Source: Methylobacterium gossipiicola
GTDB lineage: Bacteria > Pseudomonadota > Alphaproteobacteria > Rhizobiales > Beijerinckiaceae
DNA: 64,000 nt
Direction of reading: 5' to 3'
Assembly (NCBI RefSeq): GCF_900113485.1
Contig: NZ_FOPM01000022.1
Location: 1-64,000 of the forward strand
Of this stretch, positions 58,850 to 64,000 are shown one piece after another (within the stretch, counting starts at the first letter, position 1; each line of letters opens with the position of its first letter). Below the pieces are notes generated by a model that made no database searches, was not told the DNA's origin, and was given only the letters and a program-made list of their open reading frames with translations. Position numbers and translations under genes: made by a program.

Positions 58850-61030
58850 CTAGAAACGGACGCTGTAGGCGACCTCGAACGAGCGCGGCCGGCCGAGCAG
58901 CCAGTTGGTGCCGACCCCGTTCACGGCATTGCCGCTGATGGCGTAGACCGTGTCGGCGAGGTTGTAGGCGCGTAGCGACAGGCGCGAGGCCGGATCGACC
59001 TGATAGTCGAGTCCGGCATTCAGCAGGGTGTAGTCGGGCCGTCGCGCCGTGTTGCCGAAATCGCTGAAGGTCTCACCGACATATTGCACGCCGAGGCGGG
59101 CCTCCCAGGCGGGCGCGAAGGCCCAGTTCACCCAGAGATTGGCGATGCGCTCGGGCACGTCGATGGGCTGGCGCCCGGCATAGGACACCACCGTGCCGGC
59201 CACGGCCTGATTGAAGTCGTCGTACTGGGCATGGAGCAGGGCGACGTTGGCGTCGATCCGCCAGGCGTCGAACAGATGCAGGGAGACGGCGGCCTCGACG
59301 CCCAGCGACGATTGCCGCCCGACCTGCGTCGAGACGGTGGGCTGGCCCGGCACGATGGAGACGAGGTTGTCCTTGACGATGCGGTAGCCGGCGAGCGTCC
59401 ACTCGGCCAGCCCCCCGAAGGCGAGGCCCTTGGCGCCGACCTCCACCTGCTCGCCCGTGGAGAGGTCGAAGTTCGCCAAGCTCTGCGACAGGGTGATGAG
59501 GCTGCCCACCGGATCGGTGGCGGTGGCGTATTGCGCGTAGAGCGACAGGTCCGGCGTCGGGGCGTAGACGGCGCCGAAGCGGTAGCTGAGCGCCTGGAAA
59601 TCCCGGTCGAAGGTGGCGCCGGTGACGAGGTTGCGCCGGTTGAGGGTCGGGGCGTCGAAGCGCACGCCCGTCAGCAGCGAGAGCTGATCCGACAGGATCA
59701 GGCGGTTCTCGGCGAAGACTGAGGCCTGGTTGGTGGAGGTCGCGTAGGCCGGGGAGGCACGGCCGTTCTTCGGGAACAGGCCCGGATCGTAGGCGAACGG
59801 ATCGACGCTCGTGACGAGGCCGCCCCCTTCCGTGGAGAAGTTGTTGGTGTGCCGGAAGGCGATGTGGTTCACGTCGAACCCGGCCACGAACGCGTTGCGG
59901 AAGCCGAAGACGCTGCCCCGGAACGTGGCGTCGAAGCGGTTCCCGACCTGCTCCTGCTGGTGGTAGATCTCGATGTAGTCCGAGCGGTCGATGCGTCCCG
60001 TGGAGCGGTTGAAGGCGTATTGCTCGACATCGAGCCATTGACGCCGGCTCTGGAGGCGGTAGGCCGTATTTCGCACGGTGATGTCGGCGCTCGGGCTCCA
60101 CTCGGTCTTGAGCTGGGTCCAATTGTCCGTCCAGAAAATCTTGGCGTCGCGTACGTTGTAGTTGTTGAACCGGATGGATTCGAGGATCCGGTCGTTGACC
60201 AGCGGCGTCCCCCAGTAGCGGGCCGGCTCCTGGTAGCCGAGATCATGGCTCAGGGTGAAGGCGAGGTCGGGCGCCGCCTGCAGAGTCAGGGCGCCGGAGA
60301 CCGCGAGATTGCGAAAATCACCCTCGGGCTGCATCCAGCCGCTGGAGCGGTTGCCGCTGATGTTGAAGCGATAGGCCAGCGCCTCGCCGATGGGGCCGCC
60401 GGAATCGAGGGCGAGGCGGGCGAGGCCGTCCGACCCCACGGCGGCACGGGCCTCGTTGAGGGGCGTGAAGACCGGCTTCTTCGTCACCACGTTGATGACG
60501 CCGCCGATGGCGCCGTCGCCGTAGAGCACGGAGGCCGGGCCGCGCAGAACCTCGATACGCTCGACGTTCCAAGTGTCGAACGGGAAGGTGACCGTGCCGG
60601 CGCCGACATAGAGGCGGGTGCCGTCGTAGAGCTGCTGGATCGAGTTCGGCCCGGCAAAGCCCCGTGCCGTGAAGGCGCCGTTGCCGTTGCCGGGCGCGGC
60701 GATGGTGGTGATGCCCGTGGCGTTCTGGGTCACGGCCTCCGCGACGGTGTTCTGGCCACGCAGACGCGTCGTCTCGCCCGCGATCACGTCGACGCTGGCG
60801 GGCGTCTCCAGGGGGGTGAGGCCGAGGCGGCTGGCCCCGCGATCCACCGTACGCAGGTTGAGGCCGACGGGGGCGACGCCGGAGCCGGCCACCGACAGGG
60901 TGTCGAGGGTAACGGCGGCATCCTGCGCCTGAGCCGAAGGGGGCGCCAGGACCAGGACGATATCGGCCAGAAGGAGCCCGGCACCCAGGGTGGCGCGGCC
61001 GGAACGGGTGGAGTTCGAACGGGAAGACAT
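58850..61030 (-). CDS. TonB-dependent outer-membrane receptor
   Basis: The 726-residue outer-membrane importer has a signal peptide (cleavage near AQAQ at about 36), a plug domain (about 55-200) with LETPASVDVIAGE and the VERIEVLRGPASVLYGDGAIGGVINVVTKKP stretch, and a beta-barrel ending in a terminal phenylalanine. The plug is siderophore-receptor-like; there is no N-terminal STN signalling domain. The cargo is not evident. A Zur-like operator lies 67 bp upstream, and a cobalamin riboswitch lies about 330 nt upstream on the same strand, so zinc and B12 status may both control it. Confidence 0.93.
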   Translation of the reverse strand: MSSRSNSTRSGRATLGAGLLLADIVLVLAPPSAQAQDAAVTLDTLSVAGSGVAPVGLNLRTVDRGASRLGLTPLETPASVDVIAGETTRLRGQNTVAEAVTQNATGITTIAAPGNGNGAFTARGFAGPNSIQQLYDGTRLYVGAGTVTFPFDTWNVERIEVLRGPASVLYGDGAIGGVINVVTKKPVFTPLNEARAAVGSDGLARLALDSGGPIGEALAYRFNISGNRSSGWMQPEGDFRNLAVSGALTLQAAPDLAFTLSHDLGYQEPARYWGTPLVNDRILESIRFNNYNVRDAKIFWTDNWTQLKTEWSPSADITVRNTAYRLQSRRQWLDVEQYAFNRSTGRIDRSDYIEIYHQQEQVGNRFDATFRGSVFGFRNAFVAGFDVNHIAFRHTNNFSTEGGGLVTSVDPFAYDPGLFPKNGRASPAYATSTNQASVFAENRLILSDQLSLLTGVRFDAPTLNRRNLVTGATFDRDFQALSYRFGAVYAPTPDLSLYAQYATATDPVGSLITLSQSLANFDLSTGEQVEVGAKGLAFGGLAEWTLAGYRIVKDNLVSIVPGQPTVSTQVGRQSSLGVEAAVSLHLFDAWRIDANVALLHAQYDDFNQAVAGTVVSYAGRQPIDVPERIANLWVNWAFAPAWEARLGVQYVGETFSDFGNTARRPDYTLLNAGLDYQVDPASRLSLRAYNLADTVYAISGNAVNGVGTNWLLGRPRSFEVAYSVRF

Positions 61031-61063
61031 GGTGATGGGAGACGATCCAAAGGCGTACGTCGT

Positions 61064-61318
61064 TCACGCCGACGCGTCCACGTCCCGTATAATGAATGTT
61101 ATAACATAACAATCATAGGCTTCCGCTCCAACCCATGCCTCTCCGAACGCACGAACGCGACCGTCGCTGGGGAGCGGCGTGTAGGTTCGAGCAATGGATG
61201 CTTGGGGCGAGGACGCGGGCGGGCTCATGCGGAAACGGCGGACGCGCCCGACGGGCACGGTGTGGCACGTCACCGCGAACAGGGTCGATCGGCCCGCGAC
61301 ACGCGAACGCTTCGACAC
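61064..61318 (-). other. Possible small ORF or gene remnant behind the riboswitch
   Basis: An 84-codon frame starts with GTG about 50 nt after the cobalamin riboswitch, which is a normal distance for a controlled start codon. Its first half has native-looking codon use, while the second half runs into the AT-rich promoter of the TonB receptor and looks non-coding. It may be a leader peptide, a decayed gene, or chance. A competing 69-codon frame starts at ATG 61322. I cannot support a protein. Confidence 0.3.
61094..61114. promoter_or_regulatory. Zur-like operator upstream of the TonB receptor
   Basis: The core TGTTATAACATAACA (61097-61111) differs at one position from the proteobacterial Zur-box core as I recall it (TGTTATAnTATAACA). 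The flanks GA and TC add symmetry over 21 bp. It lies 67 bp before the receptor start, overlapping plausible promoter elements read on the - strand. Repression by the zinc regulator Zur is the likely role. Another Fur-family protein is possible. Confidence 0.65.
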
Positions 61319-61361
61319 TCATCAGGACACCCCGCCCGATGCGTTTCGCGTGTGACCACGG

Positions 61362-61545
61362 CTGACGGCAGGTCTCCTGGCTCGCGGGTCACCGCCCTCT
61401 CATCGTCTTCCCAACCCCTCGAAAGGCGCCAGTGACGTGTTGATGATGGGCTCGCCGCTCACAGTTGCGGGGGCAGCCGCGGCTTTGAGCTCTCGCCCTC
61501 TCCGCGTTCCCTTTTGATCCTCCGGGGAGGAACCGTCGCGTCGAG
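61362..61545 (-). promoter_or_regulatory. Cobalamin riboswitch
   Basis: On the - strand the order of conserved elements matches the B12 aptamer: GGTTCC..., AAAAGGGAA, GCCGCGGCTGCCCCCGCAACTGTGA, CACTGGCGCC, GGGAAG, GACCCGCGAGCCAGGAGACCTGCC. The last holds the B12 box (61370-61385). Binding of cobalamin normally lowers downstream expression. It points towards the TonB-receptor gene about 330 nt away, with no convincing gene in between. Confidence 0.95.
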
Positions 61546-61668
61546 GCTACGCTCACGCTTCGCCCGCCGTCAACCGATGGACGTGGCGGAACGTTCGAAG
61601 CGGGCGTGTGGCGGTATCGCCGCAACACCGATCCCGGCGACGATCATTGTCGACACCGCTTGACCTAG

Positions 61669-61687
61669 AATTGGAATTATTCCAATT
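61669..61687. promoter_or_regulatory. Perfect Irr/PerR-like palindrome
   Basis: AATTGGAAT-T-ATTCCAATT is a perfect 19-bp palindrome, 50 bp upstream of the small four-cysteine gene. It resembles operators of the Fur superfamily (Irr- or PerR-type TTAGAAT...ATTCTAA sites). It may also affect transcription towards the riboswitch on the - strand, though that is about 125 bp away. Confidence 0.55.
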
Positions 61688-61736
61688 AAGAGCAGCACTG
61701 ACCTCGGGCTTGCCCGAGCGCCCCTGGAGAGACCCC

Positions 61737-61943
61737 ATGACCACCAACACCGCCGCCTGCGCCAGCTGCCGCTTCTTCGACGATCACAAGCTCAACGGCG
61801 CCGCCGCCGCTGGCGACGAGGGCTTGTGCCGCTTCAACCCGCCCGTGAGCCAACCCGAGCCGCAATCCCCCGGCCTGTGGCCGGTGGTGGCCTCGAAGGA
61901 TTGGTGCGGCCAGTTCACCACGGCCATGACCGCCGCCGAATAG
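61737..61943 (+). CDS. Small four-cysteine protein
   Basis: The 68-residue product begins MTTNTAACASCRFFDD. Four cysteines are arranged as CASC (8 and 11), then C36 in GLCRF and C62 in DWCGQF, which could bind a metal or an iron-sulphur cluster. There is no signal peptide. It stands behind a perfect Irr/PerR-like palindrome and is closed by a terminator, so it looks like a single-gene metal- or redox-regulated unit. I do not recognise the family beyond a general small metal-binding type. A longer reading from 61608 is rejected. Confidence 0.72.
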   Translation: MTTNTAACASCRFFDDHKLNGAAAAGDEGLCRFNPPVSQPEPQSPGLWPVVASKDWCGQFTTAMTAAE

Positions 61944-61970
61944 GCGCCGCCCAGCCGGTGGATTCGAAGA

Positions 61971-61995
61971 GCCGGTGCGCGAGCGCCGGCTTTTT
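61971..61995 (+). terminator. Terminator after the four-cysteine gene
   Basis: GCCGGTGC (61971-61978) pairs with GCGCCGGC (61983-61990), including one G-U pair, around a GCGA tetraloop, followed by TTTTT. It is a classical intrinsic terminator. Confidence 0.85.
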
Positions 61996-62190
61996 GCGTT
62001 ATGGGCCGCCGCGCCGTTCACGGCCGGCACCGGTTTCCGGCAACCGGTCATGATCCGGTCACCTTCGCATCCGATGGCGAGGCATCACGCACGGGGCGAC
62101 GATCCCATGCGACCCAGCGACGATCTTCGGAACGCCTCCGGCGGGACGGCGCGGCGCCGGCAGTTCGAGTGACTTGAGGATGCCTGAGAC

Positions 62191-62817
62191 ATGATCGACC
62201 GTTCGACCGTTGCCGCGCTCGCGGGCCTCGCCCTGGCCGCGCTGCCCGGCCTCGCCCTGGCGGCGGCGCCCAACGACGCGACCGGCACCTACCTCACCGA
62301 GGATGGCCGCGCGCGCATCCGCGTCGAGAAGTGCGGACCGCAGAACACCAACCTGTGCGGCTACGTCGTCTGGCTGAAGGTGCCGCTCAACGACAAAGGC
62401 CAGCCCCGCGTCGACTTCAAGAACCCCGATCCGAAGAAGCAGGCGCGTCCGTCCCTCGGGCACCAGCTCATCATGGGCCTGAAGCCGAATGCCGAGGCCC
62501 GCTATGCCGGCAAGATCTACAATGCCGACGAGGGCAAGTTCTACGACGTGACCATGTGGAGCGAGCAGCCGGGCGAATTGTCCGTGCGCGGCTGCATGCT
62601 CGGGTTCCTGTGCGGCTCGCAGACCTGGAACAAGGTCACCGACGTGGTTCCGGGCCAGCTCACGGCCGCGACGAACCAGCCCGGCGGCCCGCGCTCCGAC
62701 GCCGAGTGGCAGCCGAAGCCGGCCGCCGCCAAGCCGGCCGGCGGCAAGACGACGGCCGACAAGGCGACGGGCGACAGGGCGGCGCCGCCGCCCAGCGCCG
62801 CGCCCGCCGAGGAATAG
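62191..62817 (+). CDS. DUF2147-type exported protein
   Basis: The 208-residue product has a signal peptide (cleavage likely after ALA at about 25) and a DUF2147 domain (about 28-155), with GTYLTEDGRARIRVEKCG at the start, CGYVVWLK, GKIYNADEGKFYDVTMW and the RGCMLGFLCGSQTW end. The C-terminal 50 residues are low-complexity Pro/Ala/Lys. The family is periplasmic and of uncertain function. It is followed by a strong terminator. Confidence 0.88.
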   Translation: MIDRSTVAALAGLALAALPGLALAAAPNDATGTYLTEDGRARIRVEKCGPQNTNLCGYVVWLKVPLNDKGQPRVDFKNPDPKKQARPSLGHQLIMGLKPNAEARYAGKIYNADEGKFYDVTMWSEQPGELSVRGCMLGFLCGSQTWNKVTDVVPGQLTAATNQPGGPRSDAEWQPKPAAAKPAGGKTTADKATGDRAAPPPSAAPAEE

Positions 62818-62851
62818 GGCTCCCGAAAGCCCCGATCTGCGACACCATTCA

Positions 62852-62881
62852 GGCCGGTTTCGCCCCGCGAAGCCGGCCTTT
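62852..62881 (+). terminator. Terminator after the DUF2147 gene
   Basis: A 12-bp stem with one wobble (GGCCGGTTTCGC / GCGAAGCCGGCC, CCC loop) is followed by TTT. It lies between the DUF2147 gene (+) and the convergent serine hydrolase (-). Confidence 0.8.
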
Positions 62882-62953
62882 CGCCGTCCTGCGAACGCCG
62901 TTCCATCGCTTCGCTCGACGTCGCCCGAGCGCCGCGCGACCTTGCCGATCCGA

Positions 62954-64000
62954 TCAATCCACCAGGGCGGCGTAGGTCAGCACCCGCAATTCGCGGCGGA
63001 TCGGCAGGGCCGAGGACGGGATGAGCTGGGCGAGCAGCACCACGGCGAGATCCTCGGCCGGATCGACCCAGAAGGCCGTGCTGGCGAGCCCGCCCCAGGC
63101 GGCTTCGCCTGGCGTGCCGACGATCTGGGCGCGGGCCGGATCGAGCATCACCGAGACGCCGAGGCCGAAGCCGATGCCCGTATAGGCGCTTTCGGAGAAG
63201 CGCGGCTGGCCCATGGCCGCGAGATCCCCGTCGAGGTGGTTCGTCAGCATGAGGTCGACGGTCTTGCGCCCGAGGAGCCGCACGCCGTCGAGGGCGCCGC
63301 GCCCGAGGAGGAAGCGACAGAAGCGCATGTAATCCCCCGCCGTCGAGACGAGGCCGCCGCCGCCCGAGGGAACCACGGGGGGCGAGGCGAACCGGCTGCC
63401 GACGCAATCATCGTAGAGCTTCAGGCTGCGCTCGCGAAACAGGCTGTAATTGGCCGCGAACCGCGCGATCTTGTCGGGCGGCACGTAGAAATCTGTATCG
63501 ACCATGCCGAGCGGCGCCAGGATGCGCGCGCGCATGAAGTCGGCGAAATCTTGCCCCGAGACCACCGCCACGAGGTGCCCGAGGACGTCGGTGGCGACGC
63601 TGTAGTTCCACTCGGCCCCCGGCTGGGCCAGGAGGGGCTGGCGGGCGAGGCGCCCCACGACGGTGGCGAGGCTGTCGGTCTGGGCCTCGCCGAAATCGAC
63701 GCCGTTCTGGCGGTAGAGGGCGTCCACCAGGGTCGCCTCCATGAAGCCGTAGGTCAGGCCCGCCGTATGGGTGAGGAGATCGCGGATGGTGATGGGGCGC
63801 CGGGCCGGCTCGCTCTCGAACTTCACCCGATTGCCGCCCGTGAGCACCCGCAGGTCGGAGAATTCGGGCAGGAAACGGGTGATGGGGTCGTCGAGCTGGA
63901 AGCGCCCCTCCTCGTAGAGCATCAGCACCGCGACGGAGGTCAGGGGCTTCGTCATCGAGTAGATGCGCGCGATGGTGTCGGGGGCGAACGGCGTCTTGCG
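62954..64000 (-). CDS. Serine hydrolase, class C beta-lactamase family (partial)
   Basis: The gene runs off the right edge of the window, so its N-terminus is missing. At least 348 codons are present. The nucleophile motif SMTK is encoded by 63948-63959. The tyrosine motif is YSV in EWNYSVATDVLG, and a later GGGLVSTAGDYMRF segment is typical of the EstB-like/beta-lactamase-related group. It probably acts as an esterase or peptidase; beta-lactam hydrolysis is not implied. An ATG at 63955 is in frame but lies within the active site and is not the start. Confidence 0.85.
   Translation of the reverse strand, partial: RKTPFAPDTIARIYSMTKPLTSVAVLMLYEEGRFQLDDPITRFLPEFSDLRVLTGGNRVKFESEPARRPITIRDLLTHTAGLTYGFMEATLVDALYRQNGVDFGEAQTDSLATVVGRLARQPLLAQPGAEWNYSVATDVLGHLVAVVSGQDFADFMRARILAPLGMVDTDFYVPPDKIARFAANYSLFRERSLKLYDDCVGSRFASPPVVPSGGGGLVSTAGDYMRFCRFLLGRGALDGVRLLGRKTVDLMLTNHLDGDLAAMGQPRFSESAYTGIGFGLGVSVMLDPARAQIVGTPGEAAWGGLASTAFWVDPAEDLAVVLLAQLIPSSALPIRRELRVLTYAALVD

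Noticed and set aside
63955..63957. ATG at 63955 as the start of the serine hydrolase
   Set aside because: It falls within the SMTK active-site motif, so the true N-terminus lies beyond the window.

Overview
The window is GC-rich chromosomal DNA from an alphaproteobacterium, most likely Hyphomicrobiales/Methylobacteriaceae (Methylobacterium or Methylorubrum-like). The reasons are the ribosomal gene order, the rpsK-rpoA-rplQ arrangement without rpsD, the dapF-mtaB-ftsY-yciB-ccm neighbourhood, a GCG_CRPN-type small secreted protein and several HWE-kinase/Crp-type regulators. The assignment is inference from protein sequence and synteny; no 16S gene is present. I saw no tRNA, rRNA, insertion sequence, prophage or CRISPR array.

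Region 1 (1-17.3 kb) is the ribosomal supercluster on the + strand: tuf, the S10 operon (rpsJ to rpsQ), a strong terminator and a structured leader, the spc operon (rplN to secY, adk), then the alpha operon (rpsM, rpsK, rpoA, rplQ) closed by a terminator. A metallo-beta-lactamase-fold gene sits between rpsK and rpoA.

Region 2 (17.3-24.6 kb) holds a small exported protein, trpS and an endonuclease III-type glycosylase on the - strand, and a glycine-cleavage operon gcvT-gcvH-gcvP behind a tandem glycine riboswitch. Region 3 (24.6-37.7 kb) holds a one-helix protein, an OxlT-type major facilitator, a PAS-GGDEF-EAL protein, ogt, an exported GyrI-like domain protein, dapF-mtaB, a RluA-type pseudouridine synthase, ftsY, yciB and a Crp/Fnr regulator preceded by an AT-rich operator region.

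Region 4 (37.1-50 kb, mostly - strand) holds ccmG-ccmD-ccmC, a PAS/GAF HWE histidine kinase, a second Crp/Fnr regulator, small proteins, an M15-like/SH3b hydrolase, an exported protein of unknown function, a bifunctional penicillin-binding protein and an AarF/UbiB kinase-like protein. Region 5 (50-57 kb) holds a glyoxalase II-like hydrolase, gyrB, a di-haem cytochrome c, an MHS-type transporter and the GCG_CRPN-type protein.

Region 6 (57.4-64 kb) is the most interesting. A TonB-dependent receptor and a PepSY membrane protein form a two-gene - strand operon. A Zur-like operator lies 67 bp before the receptor start, and a complete cobalamin riboswitch lies about 250 bp further upstream on the same strand. 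Divergent to it is a small four-cysteine protein behind a perfect Irr/PerR-like palindrome. The window ends with a DUF2147 protein and a serine beta-lactamase-family gene cut by the right edge.
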